Source of the DNA: Staphylococcus shinii | GTDB taxonomy: Bacteria > Bacillota > Bacilli > Staphylococcales > Staphylococcaceae | DNA length: 64,000 bases | Assembly: GCF_017583065.1 (NCBI RefSeq) | Contig: NZ_JAGEVL010000003.1 | Location: forward strand, 62,001-126,000 | Direction: 5' to 3' | Part shown: piece by piece, positions 9,139 to 17,707 of the stretch | How positions within the stretch are numbered: the stretch's first letter is position 1 | Layout: every line of letters begins with the position of its first letter | Translations under genes and position numbers: made by a program | Notes under the pieces: model-generated | Seen by the model: the letters and a program-made list of their open reading frames with translations, nothing else | What the model was told of the DNA's origin: nothing | Database searches by the model: none

Positions 9139-9488
9139 CTTCCCCCAATATACTTCATCATCTCTTAAAATCTCTCTTTTCTTTTAAACTAAATTATATC
9201 TTTAAAATCGGTAGTTATAAATGTATTTTCAATTCAACTGACAAAGTCACTTTCATATTGTACTTGATGATAGCACTATTTTTTTATATCTTAAATTAAA
9301 TTTAAATCTATTTATCGATTTTGATTTATTCATTATACTCATTACATTCAATCAACTTCATAATCACATTATTATTTTTTAAAAGTTATTGCTTTTAATA
9401 TTAGATTTTTAAACCGAATGGTTTGCTTTGCTAACTTAAAAGGATTAAAATCTATCGTTGGGATGTTATAAAAGGAGATGTAATTGAA
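9139..9488. other. 350-bp intergenic region upstream of the MdeA-like pump
   Basis: No gene is visible in this AT-rich stretch. It carries a short perfect dyad at 9411-9424 and the ribosome site AAAAGGAGATG before the pump start. Confidence 0.5.
9411..9424. promoter_or_regulatory. TetR-type operator-like dyad before MFS pump
   Basis: AAACCGAATGGTTT is a 5-4-5 inverted repeat about 65 bp before the pump start. Its shape resembles TetR/AcrR operators, but no TetR gene is adjacent. Confidence 0.35.
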
Positions 9489-10928
9489 ATGTCGGAGAAT
9501 GGAATATCTAACAAAAAAAGAAATACAATCATTTTAGTTATGCTCAGTAGTGCCTTTGTTGCAATGCTTAACCAAACATTACTCAACACTGCACTGCCAG
9601 CCATCATTAATGGCTTAGAAATAACTGAAACGACTGCTCAGTGGCTCATCACAGGATTTATGCTTGTTAACGGAATTATGATTCCTACAACAGCTTTCCT
9701 CATGGACCGCTTCCATACAAGATCACTCTATATTTTTTCAATGAGTGCATTCTTACTTGGTTCTATCATAGCTGCACTTTCGCCGACATTCGGTTTACTA
9801 ATGTTAGCACGAGTAATTCAAGCTATCGGTGCAGGTATCTTGTTACCATTAATGCAATTCACTGTCTTCACCCTCTTTCCAGCTGAAAAGCGTGGATTCG
9901 CCATGGGGCTTACAGGAATTGTTGCGCAATCAGCACCAGCAATCGGCCCTACTTTAACTGGCTTTCTAATAGATACATTTAGTTGGAGAGCACCATTTAT
10001 CGTAGTAGCTGCAATCGCTATAATCGCATTTATTATTGGTATCATTTTTGTAGAAAGTAATAATGAAACTAAACGTACTGAATTAGATAAGACTTCAGTG
10101 ATATATTCTACATTTGGTTTTGGTCTAATGCTCTACGGCTTTAGTAGCGCTGGTAACCTTGGCTTCACTTCACCAATTGTTATCATTTCATTAATAGTTG
10201 GACTTATCATTGTCGGTATCTTTGTCTTAAGACAAATTAAAATCGACAATCCATTATTAAATATGCGTGTATTTGCTAACAGAACATTTTCATTATCTGC
10301 ATTCGCTTCAATGGTTCTATTTATTGGTATTGTAGGTCCTGCGTTATTGATACCTATGTATATTCAATCAGGGCTTGGCCTATCAGCAATACTTTCAGGT
10401 TTAGTCATCTTACCTGGAGCCGTGGTTAATGCGTTTATGTCTGTATATACAGGTAAAATTTATGATAAATATGGACTGAAGATATTGGCTGTCCCTGGAT
10501 TTATCTTATTAATTATTATGACCATTCTGCATTGTTTCTTAACTACAGAAACACCTTATTGGTATATTGTTGTCATCTATGCAGTCAGAATGTTTGCTGT
10601 TGCGTTAATTATAATGCCGTTAAATACAATTGGTATTAATGCATTAGAAACTAAAAACATTTCACACGGTACCGCTATTATTAATTCATTAAGAATTATA
10701 GCTGGTGCGATAGGTACTGCTATTATGATTACAATTTTAACTATTGTTAGAACAAACTACGTAGAAAATACTAATGGTAGTCAAACAAAAGCTGAAGTAA
10801 TGCAACATGCTACCGTACTTGGTGTAGATGCTGCATTTGCTTTCACAACAATTCTAATGATTATTGGTTTCATCCTAATGTTGATGATTCGTACTAAAAA
10901 AGAAACTATCAATAGTCGAGAATTATAA
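9489..10928 (+). CDS. Multidrug efflux MFS transporter, DHA2 (MdeA-like)
   Basis: This 479-residue, roughly 14-helix transporter has the length of S. aureus MdeA and closely similar motifs as I recall them. These include AFVAMLNQTLLNTALPAI near residue 20, WLITGFMLVNGIMIPTTAFL near residue 50, RVIQAIGAGILLP near residue 106 and APAIGPTLTGFLID near residue 150. It is a proton-coupled exporter of cationic drugs and dyes by family. Substrate is not predictable from sequence. It is monocistronic, flanked by a TetR-like dyad upstream and a strong terminator downstream. Confidence 0.88.
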   Translation: MSENGISNKKRNTIILVMLSSAFVAMLNQTLLNTALPAIINGLEITETTAQWLITGFMLVNGIMIPTTAFLMDRFHTRSLYIFSMSAFLLGSIIAALSPTFGLLMLARVIQAIGAGILLPLMQFTVFTLFPAEKRGFAMGLTGIVAQSAPAIGPTLTGFLIDTFSWRAPFIVVAAIAIIAFIIGIIFVESNNETKRTELDKTSVIYSTFGFGLMLYGFSSAGNLGFTSPIVIISLIVGLIIVGIFVLRQIKIDNPLLNMRVFANRTFSLSAFASMVLFIGIVGPALLIPMYIQSGLGLSAILSGLVILPGAVVNAFMSVYTGKIYDKYGLKILAVPGFILLIIMTILHCFLTTETPYWYIVVIYAVRMFAVALIIMPLNTIGINALETKNISHGTAIINSLRIIAGAIGTAIMITILTIVRTNYVENTNGSQTKAEVMQHATVLGVDAAFAFTTILMIIGFILMLMIRTKKETINSREL

Positions 10929-10942
10929 CAGGAATAATTAAA

Positions 10943-10993
10943 GGAGCGAGTATATGCTGTTAACTTTTAACGTCATATACTCGCTCCCTTTTT
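10943..10993 (+). terminator. Terminator of the MdeA-like gene
   Basis: A perfect 14-bp stem (10943-10956 with 10974-10987) is followed by CTTTTTG. Confidence 0.9.
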
Positions 10994-11012
10994 GTATTTT
11001 ATTAATTTATAT

Positions 11013-11903
11013 TTAATGACAAGCTTCTATGGCTTTTTCTAAAAATAATTGAGCTGCCTTTGAAAATGTATGGTCTTTACGCCAAACCAAATTATGCTTT
11101 GCAATTAACTTTGGCTCTAGCGGAATAAACTTAAGATCACTTTCAACAGAAGTATTAATAATACTATCTAATGTAACAACGTAACCCATATTAGCTTTAA
11201 CCATCCAACCAGCATTATATGCTAAGTTAAACGTACTTACTATATTTAAATCTTTATATAAATGTCCAAACCATTCTGCAAATTCATTTTCTTCAATATC
11301 GGTTTCTAATACTTGTCTTGAACATATCAAGGCCTCTTTTGACAAATCTGTTTTTGTCACGTAATCTTTTTTCGAAAAAGCATCGTCTTTTTTAGCAATC
11401 ACACCCCAGTGATCAAAAGTCGGTAAATCTAATGCTTTGTACTTATTTAAATTTACAGGCTGGATAAGCAAACCAAAATCTAATAACCCTTTATCTAATC
11501 GGCTTGCAATGTCCTCTGCATTACCACTATAAATATGAAAATGCACCTTAGGATGATATGTCTGAATCTCTTTAAAAATATTTGCAATAACTTCCATGCC
11601 TTTGGTTTCACCACAACCTATATAGACGTTCCCTTCAATATTTCTATCAATCACTTTAAATTCCTCTTGTATTTTTCGAGACATTTCTATGAGTTCTTCA
11701 GCTCTATTTTTCAATAAAAGGCCTTCGTCAGTAAGATGAATATTGTGATTGCTTCGCCTAAACAGTTTCACGTCTAACTCTGTCTCTAAATCTTTGATTT
11801 GTCTAGACAAAGTTGGCTGTGTGATATGTAATGCATTTGCAGCATGTGTAATACTTTCTTCTTTTGCTATTCTTACAAAATATTGTAGTGTTTTTATTTC
11901 CAT
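11013..11903 (-). CDS. LysR-family regulator of the divergent MFS gene
   Basis: The 296-residue protein has an N-terminal LysR helix-turn-helix (MEIKTLQYFVRIAKEESIT, then AANALHITQPTLSRQIKDLE) and a substrate-binding domain from about residue 90 on. It is divergent from an MFS exporter, with 115 bp between the starts, so local control of that pump is likely. The intergenic region contains the 10-bp palindrome ATATGCATAT (11929-11938). The effector is unknown. It shares about the length and domain order of CynR/CidR-type regulators, but I would not assign it to one of them. Confidence 0.88.
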   Translation of the reverse strand: MEIKTLQYFVRIAKEESITHAANALHITQPTLSRQIKDLETELDVKLFRRSNHNIHLTDEGLLLKNRAEELIEMSRKIQEEFKVIDRNIEGNVYIGCGETKGMEVIANIFKEIQTYHPKVHFHIYSGNAEDIASRLDKGLLDFGLLIQPVNLNKYKALDLPTFDHWGVIAKKDDAFSKKDYVTKTDLSKEALICSRQVLETDIEENEFAEWFGHLYKDLNIVSTFNLAYNAGWMVKANMGYVVTLDSIINTSVESDLKFIPLEPKLIAKHNLVWRKDHTFSKAAQLFLEKAIEACH

Positions 11904-12018
11904 AAATTTCCTCTCTTAGTTATACAATATATGCATATCTATTTAATATAAATAAGTATTTGTCATATCTCATTTTAACTTTTAAACTGAATTTATTAAA
12001 GTTCGGGAGGAACCTATA

Positions 12019-13185
12019 ATGAAAAATAATAAATTAGTCATACTCATTTTATCTATTGGCGTATTTGGTATTTTGAATACAGAAATGGGGTTCATAGGAC
12101 TAATCCCTCAAATCGCCGCTCATTTTAACGTTAATATATCTACAGCGGGATGGCTAGTTTCCATTTTTGCAATAGGCATTGCTATTTCTGGTCCTATCAT
12201 GCCTCTATTACTCTCAAAAGTAGAAAGAAAAAGAGTAATGTTGCTCGTGCTCATAATCTTTATAATCAGTAATATTGTTTCACTTTTTACAACAAGCTTT
12301 ACCGTATTATTAGTAGCGAGAATAATACCAGCCATATTTCATCCTGTATATATCGCTTTAGCCTTTTCAGTTGCATCAGATTCAGTTAATCCAAAAGAAG
12401 CTCCAAAAGCTGTTGCTCGAGTGTTTATAGGTGTCTCTGCCGGAATGGTTGTGGGTGTACCAATCGTGAATTTCTTAGCAAATCAATTCAATTTGTATGT
12501 AGCATTATCATTCTTTGCGCTTGTTAATATCATTGTACTTATACTAACAATTATGTTCATTCCAAAAATGCCAGCGAAAACAGCTGTAACGTACGGAGAT
12601 CAATTACGCGTCCTCAAACGACCACTAACTTGGTTGTCGATTATAGTATCTATTCTATTTAACGCAGCAATTTTTGGGGTTTATAGTTACTTTACTGATT
12701 TCTTAAATATTGTTACAGAGGCACAAGGAAATTTAATATCAGTTATGTTATTCTTGTATGGATTTTTCAATATTTTGGGTAATATTATTGCAGGAAAACT
12801 ATTAACTTCGATGCCTCAAAAAGCAATATTAATGTTACCTTTGGCGTTGATTATAATATATATTGCTATGTTTTGTTTAGGAGCTTTCTCTATTCCAATG
12901 ATGATTATCACTATGGTATGGGGAACATTAGCAGGCATTTCAGCAAATATAACGCAATATGTGATTACTTCAGCTGCACCAGATGCTCCTGACTTATCAA
13001 ACGGCATATTTTTATCTGCAGTAAATTCTGGCACCACAATCGGAACCTTTATAGGCGGTATATTTATTGCAACTTTAGGATCTAGCTTCGTAATTTTAAT
13101 TGGTATATTCGCATGTATAATTAATATTGCATTTATTTTACTTAGAAAACGAAATTTTAAGCGCTTTGAAAATAACTTATCATAA
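12019..13185 (+). CDS. MFS transporter, DHA1 family (12 helices)
   Basis: This is a 388-residue protein with about 12 hydrophobic segments. Its N-terminus (FGILNTEMGFIGLIPQIAAHF) is typical of the YdhP/AraJ-like DHA1 group (core LNTEMGFIGLIPQI), where an acidic residue sits in the first helix. It is an efflux transporter for small organics, drugs or sugars by family. The ribosome site GGGAGGAACC is strong. It is divergent from the LysR regulator and has its own terminator. Codon use and AT content resemble the neighbours. Confidence 0.85.
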   Translation: MKNNKLVILILSIGVFGILNTEMGFIGLIPQIAAHFNVNISTAGWLVSIFAIGIAISGPIMPLLLSKVERKRVMLLVLIIFIISNIVSLFTTSFTVLLVARIIPAIFHPVYIALAFSVASDSVNPKEAPKAVARVFIGVSAGMVVGVPIVNFLANQFNLYVALSFFALVNIIVLILTIMFIPKMPAKTAVTYGDQLRVLKRPLTWLSIIVSILFNAAIFGVYSYFTDFLNIVTEAQGNLISVMLFLYGFFNILGNIIAGKLLTSMPQKAILMLPLALIIIYIAMFCLGAFSIPMMIITMVWGTLAGISANITQYVITSAAPDAPDLSNGIFLSAVNSGTTIGTFIGGIFIATLGSSFVILIGIFACIINIAFILLRKRNFKRFENNLS

Positions 13186-13188
13186 TAA

Positions 13189-13226
13189 AAACCCCCTAGT
13201 GCAATCATTGCTGCATCAGGGGGTTA
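13189..13226 (+). terminator. Terminator of the DHA1 MFS gene
   Basis: AACCCCCT (13190-13197) pairs with AGGGGGTT (13218-13225), with a small inner GCA/TGC stem. It is preceded by an A-run. Confidence 0.75.
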
Positions 13227-13253
13227 AATGTCGTATTTCTTATTTAAATTTGC

Positions 13254-13283
13254 ATAAAAAAAAGACGAGTTATACTCGTCTTT
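13254..13283 (-). terminator. Terminator of the cold-shock gene
   Basis: AAAGACGAGT and ACTCGTCTTT form a perfect 10-bp stem with a 3-nt loop. On the minus strand it is followed by a run of T. Confidence 0.85.
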
Positions 13284-13292
13284 CAGCCGTTA

Positions 13293-13493
13293 TTATAATT
13301 TAACAACGTTAGCTGCTTGAGGACCGCGGTCGCCTTCAACGATTTCGAATTCAACAGCTTGTCCTTCTTCTAATGATTTGTAACCTTCTTGAGCGATTGC
13401 TGAGAAGTGTACGAATACGTCGTTTCCACCTTCAACTTCGATGAAACCGAAACCTTTTTCTGCATTAAACCATTTAACTGTACCGTTATTCAT
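13293..13493 (-). CDS. cspA: Cold-shock protein, CspA family
   Basis: The 66-residue single OB-fold protein has RNP1 (KGFGFIEV) and RNP2 (VFVHFSAI) and binds single-stranded RNA/DNA. I set the start at ATG 13493 behind GGAGGAATTTAATT, which gives the conserved [14 protein letters not shown] start. A longer in-frame reading adds ten unconserved residues. The promoter at 13617-13645 implies a roughly 110-nt 5' leader, as usual for cold-shock genes whose leaders control translation. Staphylococci carry several csp paralogues; this one matches CspA best. Confidence 0.93.
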   Translation of the reverse strand: MNNGTVKWFNAEKGFGFIEVEGGNDVFVHFSAIAQEGYKSLEEGQAVEFEIVEGDRGPQAANVVKL

Positions 13494-13616
13494 AATTAAA
13501 TTCCTCCATATGTGCTTTTGCACGAATATTTGTAATCTGTCTTAAAAAATCAAAAGGAGTAAATTCAAAAGAATAACTCTACAAATCAATTTCACGAACT
13601 AAATTACTTAATACCT

Positions 13617-13645
13617 ATTATAACGAGTAATCATTCATTTGTACA
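13617..13645 (-). promoter_or_regulatory. Promoter of the cold-shock gene
   Basis: On the minus strand TGTACA and TATAAT are 17 bp apart. The start point would lie near 13610, giving a long leader. Confidence 0.6.
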
Positions 13646-13834
13646 CCCTAAACCGTAAATTAGTTTATTAATTTAATTTTTAGTAACGATATAGTGTATT
13701 GTTCTATTTATTTTTATTCTTGTATATAGATAAAACACCTAAACACGACCTTAATTTTCATAGCTCAGAACACCCTAAATAGTGCTATTCTTTAAAATCT
13801 TGAAGCATATTATTCCTTTTTCAAAACTTTAAGA

Positions 13835-14035
13835 TCAACCAACAATTAACGAGATGATAAATAAAATAACAGATATGATGAGTGAGGACCACAAGTAAGG
13901 AGACATACGGTCTATCATTCTTTTATATTCGTGATCAGCAGCCTGCTCTTTTTTTAATTTCAAAAGTTTCATTAATAAATATAACGCTCCTACCATATTT
14001 ATTAAAAATATAATAATCAATAATGTAATTGCCAT
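13835..14035 (-). CDS. Small membrane protein (66 aa), unknown
   Basis: I do not recognise it. It has two hydrophobic segments (residues 3-22 and 48-65) separated by a charged loop of about 25 residues containing KLKKEQAADHEYKR. The start follows AGGAGGAATTACAT, which strongly supports translation. It lies 43 bp downstream of another small membrane protein on the same strand, so the two may be one transcript. Confidence 0.65.
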   Translation of the reverse strand: MAITLLIIIFLINMVGALYLLMKLLKLKKEQAADHEYKRMIDRMSPYLWSSLIISVILFIISLIVG

Positions 14036-14078
14036 AATATGTAATTCCTCCTATGCGATTGGTTCATTGTTAAGTTCT

Positions 14079-14264
14079 TTATTCTCTAAATATATAGAAT
14101 GCCTTATATAGTAAATGACTACCATTTATCATCGTAATCAACGCAAGTACAATAAGTATAGTTTGGCTAAATATAGATATGCTAAAAACGATGAACAGCG
14201 CTAAAACAATATTAATAAAACTAGAAATTAGAAAGCCATTACCTAATTTATTTTTCTTTTGCAC
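14079..14264 (-). CDS. Small membrane protein (61 aa), GTG start, unknown
   Basis: The product has two hydrophobic segments and a basic N-terminus (QKKNKLGNG). Translation probably starts at GTG 14264, 7 bp behind AAAAGGTG. The nearby ATG is out of frame. It forms a probable pair with the downstream 66-residue membrane protein. Function unknown. Confidence 0.6.
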   Translation of the reverse strand: MQKKNKLGNGFLISSFINIVLALFIVFSISIFSQTILIVLALITMINGSHLLYKAFYIFRE

Positions 14265-14386
14265 ATTAACGCACCTTTTACTTAAGAATATATTTTTGAA
14301 AATCTAAAATTGTGTTATCTTATAATAAATAATAACACAATTTATTTTTTAAAAATATATAAAATCGACCTAAGGAGAGACATAAA

Positions 14387-14596
14387 TTGAATCTTACCCT
14401 TAAAATTCTAGTAGGTATTATCTTTGTTAGCATAATGTCTTGGAATAATACGATACAAACACATCAAAATGTAAATAAAAAAGCACATAAAAACCAGACT
14501 GAGCCTATGAACGGAAAACAATTTCGCTTCATGCTTTTCTTAAATATCATTGTGGTTACACTTTTTTATTTACTTCTAACGTACACTTATTTTTAA
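14387..14596 (+). CDS. Small membrane protein (69 aa), TTG start, unknown
   Basis: It has an N-terminal hydrophobic stretch, a hydrophilic middle (HQNVNKKAHKNQTEPMNGKQ) and a C-terminal transmembrane helix. The start is TTG 14387 behind AAGGAGAGACATAAA. It is divergent from the pair of small membrane genes and followed closely by the converging gltT gene. I do not recognise it. Confidence 0.6.
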   Translation: MNLTLKILVGIIFVSIMSWNNTIQTHQNVNKKAHKNQTEPMNGKQFRFMLFLNIIVVTLFYLLLTYTYF

Positions 14597-14634
14597 TAAA
14601 AACTGGATCAAATTTTAAAAATTACATAAAAGTA

Positions 14635-14661
14635 CCCTCCCTTACAATCCGTAAAGGAGGG
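14635..14661 (-). terminator. Terminator of gltT
   Basis: CCCTCCCTTAC and GTAAAGGAGGG form an 11-bp stem with one mismatch. T-rich sequence follows on the minus strand. Confidence 0.65.
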
Positions 14662-14668
14662 ACATTTT

Positions 14669-15943
14669 CTATATTGTTTTCAGATACTCTTCGCCTTCTT
14701 TTTTATCGTAAACACCTTCTGTTTTAGCAATAAAGATTGTAGCTACTGAGTTTCCTAATACGTTAACACATGTTCTAAGCATTTCTAAAATTCTATCTAC
14801 ACCTATAATAAGTGCTAAACCTTGTGGATTTAATCCAACCGAACCTAATGTTGTTAATAACACTACGATTGAAGCTCCTGGCACACCAGCCATACCTTTT
14901 GATGTAAGCATCAATGTAACCATTAAGATGATTTGTTCACCAATGCTTAAGTCAACACCGTATAATTGTGCAACAAATAGCGCCGCAATAGATTGGTACA
15001 TGGCCGCACCATCAAGGTTAAACGAATAACCAGTTGGTAACACAAAGGATGCGATATCTCTAGGCACGCCAAATCTTTCCATTTTTTTCATAACTGTTGG
15101 TAATACTGCTTCTGAACTTGCAGTTGAGAACGCAAGCATTAAATCATTTTTCAATAACTTGATGATTTGCGTAATCTTCACTCCACAAATTCTTGAAACA
15201 ATACCTAATACAATAAAAATAAAGAAAAGCATTGCTATGACTACTGTTAAACATAATTTGAACAGTGGAATTAATGCTGATAATCCAAAAGTAATAATTG
15301 TTGTCGTAATAAATGCAAATACTGCAATTGGTGCTAATAATAATACTTTACCAATCATCCAGAATACTGCTTCTAATGCGCCACCTAAAAAGTCTTTAAC
15401 AGGTTGTGCTTTTTGTCCAATAGCAGCTAACGCCAAACCGAAAAATACTGAGAAGAATATGACTGGTAAAAGTTCTCCAGATCCAAATGCTTCAACTATG
15501 TTAGTCGGAATAATATTGACAATTGTATCGATTAAATGATTTCCATATGTAGTGCCTTCTGCTGCTTTAGCAGTTGATTCATATTTTGAAATATCACCTT
15601 TAGGTAATAAATCGGGATTTAGCCCTTGACCTGGTTTAAATAAGTTACCAAATATTAATCCCATAAAAATTGCAAAACTTGTCATAATAACAAAATATAA
15701 TAATGTTTTACCGCCATAGCGCCCAATCGTTTTTGTGTCTCCAACATTTGAAATAGATAGTGCTAAAGAACAAAATACAATAGGTACTACTAACATTTTA
15801 ATTAAATTTATAAATACATCACCGAATGGTTGTATATAGTTAATTACATCTTTATTTCCATGTAAGATACTACCTAAAATTACCCCTAATACCAATGCTA
15901 TGATAATTTGCGTCGGTAGGTTTATTCTTTTAATTACTTTCAC
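14669..15943 (-). CDS. gltT: Glutamate/dicarboxylate:cation symporter, DAACS family
   Basis: This 424-residue membrane protein has the DAACS fold. Visible motifs include FINLIKMLVVPIVFCSLA near residue 45, a serine-rich reentrant hairpin AFSTASSEAVLPTVM around residue 272 and the transport-core sequence GYSFNLDGAAMYQSIAALF around residue 307 (core FNLDGAAMYQ). It imports glutamate or aspartate (possibly C4-dicarboxylates) with H+ or Na+. It is monocistronic. A cre-like palindrome lies about 230 bp upstream, so carbon control is possible. Confidence 0.9.
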   Translation of the reverse strand: MKVIKRINLPTQIIIALVLGVILGSILHGNKDVINYIQPFGDVFINLIKMLVVPIVFCSLALSISNVGDTKTIGRYGGKTLLYFVIMTSFAIFMGLIFGNLFKPGQGLNPDLLPKGDISKYESTAKAAEGTTYGNHLIDTIVNIIPTNIVEAFGSGELLPVIFFSVFFGLALAAIGQKAQPVKDFLGGALEAVFWMIGKVLLLAPIAVFAFITTTIITFGLSALIPLFKLCLTVVIAMLFFIFIVLGIVSRICGVKITQIIKLLKNDLMLAFSTASSEAVLPTVMKKMERFGVPRDIASFVLPTGYSFNLDGAAMYQSIAALFVAQLYGVDLSIGEQIILMVTLMLTSKGMAGVPGASIVVLLTTLGSVGLNPQGLALIIGVDRILEMLRTCVNVLGNSVATIFIAKTEGVYDKKEGEEYLKTI

Positions 15944-16468
15944 TCTTGTTCATCCCCTTATCTAAGCTAACATTTGTATAAATGCTAGTTTTCTACAAAA
16001 TACAGTTTATCACAAAGAAAATTGCACTCATATATTAAATTTACATGATTCTAAAAATTATTTATGATTTTTGTACAACTAAGCTATTATACCAGAAATT
16101 TGTGTATTTTAGTTAAAAAAGAACCACCTTTCAGCCTTATACCTATAGGAGTTTAAAGGTTATTAGCACATTAAAAGAAAGCGCTTTCTATATTATGTGC
16201 AAATTTTTCAAAAATAGCTTTTTACATACAAAATTAGAGTTATTTGTTTTAATATACGTTATTTTACAATATATCTTCATCATATATATGTTTAAATCGA
16301 ACTAGAACATTTTTAACAACCATATGTTAAAACCTTTTTTACTTTTTCAAAAAAGACGACCATAACCGCCTCATTCTTTGTTAATATAAAATTATACTTT
16401 AAATATATTGCACACACCAAAAAAGATTAATGTTTCATAAAAATTTTTACAAAAAAGGAGAAGTAATA
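15944..16468. other. 525-bp AT-rich intergenic region upstream of gltT
   Basis: No gene is visible. It carries a cre-like palindrome (16176-16189) and, at its right end, the ribosome site of the broken ORF starting at 16469. Confidence 0.5.
16176..16189. promoter_or_regulatory. cre-like palindrome (CcpA)
   Basis: AGAAAGCGCTTTCT is a perfect 14-bp palindrome centred on GCGC, close to the catabolite-responsive element consensus. gltT (minus) is the most likely target. Confidence 0.5.
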
Positions 16469-16735
16469 ATGGCAAGACATTAATCTAGAAGTCATCCCCA
16501 AAACAAATATACTCTTATATTAGCTAATTTACCTGTTATGATGTTTTTTACCTATATGAATATTAACAACATATTAACAAACGACAGTACTACAGCTGTC
16601 TTATTATCTATCATTAGTCTAATGATTTTCTCGACGCTATATACTTTGCTTTCTACACTTTTTTTAAAAAGCATAAGAACAATTGAATGTACTTACCTTT
16701 CCAAAATTAAAAGTATCCATTTATCAATAACTTAG
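16469..16735 (+). pseudogene. Small membrane protein gene with in-frame stop at codon 5
   Basis: A strong ribosome site (AAAAAAGGAGAAGTAAT) precedes ATG 16469. The frame reads MARH, then TAA (16481-16483). It then continues open for 83 codons in the same frame (SRSHPQNKYTLILANLPVMM and onward) to a stop at 16733. The continuation has two hydrophobic segments and looks coding. A single base change (for example CAA to TAA) would explain it. Internal restart at one of the two ATGs at 16535-16540 is possible but lacks a ribosome site. Confidence 0.6.
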
Positions 16736-16769
16736 AATAACAACCAACTATTTTAAAAAGGAGTGTGCT

Positions 16770-16937
16770 ATGATGCAATTTATAAATATTAATGCAGTAA
16801 CAGAAAAAGGGTTAAATAAAAAGGTCAATGCGTTTTTAGAGGAAAATCCATATATTGAAATCATTAAATTCGATTATGCTATCGGCACTAGTGGTTATGG
16901 TGTAGGGATTTTATATCAAGACAAAGTGAAAATGTAA
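16770..16937 (+). CDS. Cse60-like small protein (55 aa)
   Basis: The ATG at 16770 follows AAAAAGGAGTGTGCT. The 55-residue product (FININAVTEKGLNKKVNAF, then LEENPYIEIIKFDYAI and GVGILYQDK) has the size and beta-helix-beta layout of the small protein family annotated as sporulation protein Cse60. Staphylococci do not sporulate, so the name says nothing about function here. It lies 34 bp after the broken membrane-protein ORF and may share its transcript. Confidence 0.55.
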   Translation: MMQFININAVTEKGLNKKVNAFLEENPYIEIIKFDYAIGTSGYGVGILYQDKVKM

Positions 16938-16991
16938 TTCAGGTCACGTCTGTAAAATAGTTAGATCGTTGTGCCTATTAACGCCGAAGAA

Positions 16992-17237
16992 CTAATTTCT
17001 AAAAAACAAAATCTCTATTAAACCTAAAATAAATAAGACTGTACCTACTGATAAGTAAAGAGCTTCAGTTTTCCCTTCTTTTTTAGTTTCAATCCAATAA
17101 TTTAAGATAAGTATTAAACCTACAATGGATAAAGAATATGGAAACTTTATAAGACCTATAAAATCCAATATTGTTAATATGGAAGTTGCTATAATTAATA
17201 AAATCAATATATTAGATATAACATTTAAACCTTTCAT
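16992..17237 (-). CDS. Small membrane protein (81 aa), three helices, unknown
   Basis: The protein has three hydrophobic segments (about residues 6-27, 33-48 and 60-78) with a basic loop (ETKKEGKTE) between the second and third. The ATG follows AAAGGGATGTTGTA. It is part of a run of tiny membrane proteins between 13.8 and 17.7 kb. No family is recognised. Confidence 0.65.
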   Translation of the reverse strand: MKGLNVISNILILLIIATSILTILDFIGLIKFPYSLSIVGLILILNYWIETKKEGKTEALYLSVGTVLFILGLIEILFFRN

Positions 17238-17349
17238 TACAACATCCCTTTCTCAAACGTTAACATTGTTACTTTTTCCAACCCCTTTATTGACGTTGAG
17301 CCTTGTAACTTTTAACAATCAATAATTTTTCTCTGTATAAATACATGTT

Positions 17350-17448
17350 CTACTTCTTTTTATTCTTCTTATTTTTTTCATTTACAGAAATTATAATTGG
17401 CAACAAACCACAACAAATAACAATTATTAAAAACAAACCAATATTCAT
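17350..17448 (-). CDS. Very small membrane peptide (32 aa)
   Basis: ATG 17448 follows the strong site AAAAGGAGTGCTTTT. The product is one hydrophobic helix (NIGLFLIIVICCGLLPIII) and a lysine-rich tail ending NKKNKKK. This is the architecture of small membrane-active peptides or type I toxins, but nothing proves such a role. It is downstream of the 65-residue membrane protein on the same strand. Confidence 0.5.
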   Translation of the reverse strand: MNIGLFLIIVICCGLLPIIISVNEKNKKNKKK

Positions 17449-17509
17449 AAAAGCACTCCTTTTATATTGGTCACACCACAAATCTGTGGTGTGAGTTACA
17501 TACTTCTAT

Positions 17510-17707
17510 TCAAAAACCTTTACGTTTAATTTGTCTGTACACAAAAATACTAGCTACAATAAAGGTTACTATACCGAATAATTTTACACAAATAGAACTG
17601 AACTTTAATATTTCTATATTAAAGGCTGTTCCTATTATTGGCATAAAAAAATCGATTACAATAAGTATTAGTAAAATACCTAATATTATTTGTTGACTTT
17701 TAGGCAT
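17510..17707 (-). CDS. Small membrane protein (65 aa), unknown
   Basis: Two hydrophobic segments are followed by a basic tail (YRQIKRKGF). I chose ATG 17707, 8 bp behind GGAG. The GTG 9 bp earlier lies in the ribosome site. It probably shares a transcript with the 32-residue peptide downstream, though a 9-bp hairpin (17472-17493) sits between them. No known family. Confidence 0.6.
   Translation of the reverse strand: MPKSQQIILGILLILIVIDFFMPIIGTAFNIEILKFSSICVKLFGIVTFIVASIFVYRQIKRKGF

Noticed and set aside
12816..13208. Minus-strand 130-codon ORF inside the DHA1 MFS gene
   Set aside because: It is antisense to a well-supported transporter, with no ribosome site and Ile-rich composition typical of shadows.
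15159..15539. Plus-strand 126-codon ORF
   Set aside because: It lies antisense within gltT and has no ribosome site.
17472..17493. Hairpin CACACCACA/TGTGGTGTG as terminator
   Set aside because: No T-run on either strand; it may only be a processing or leader structure.
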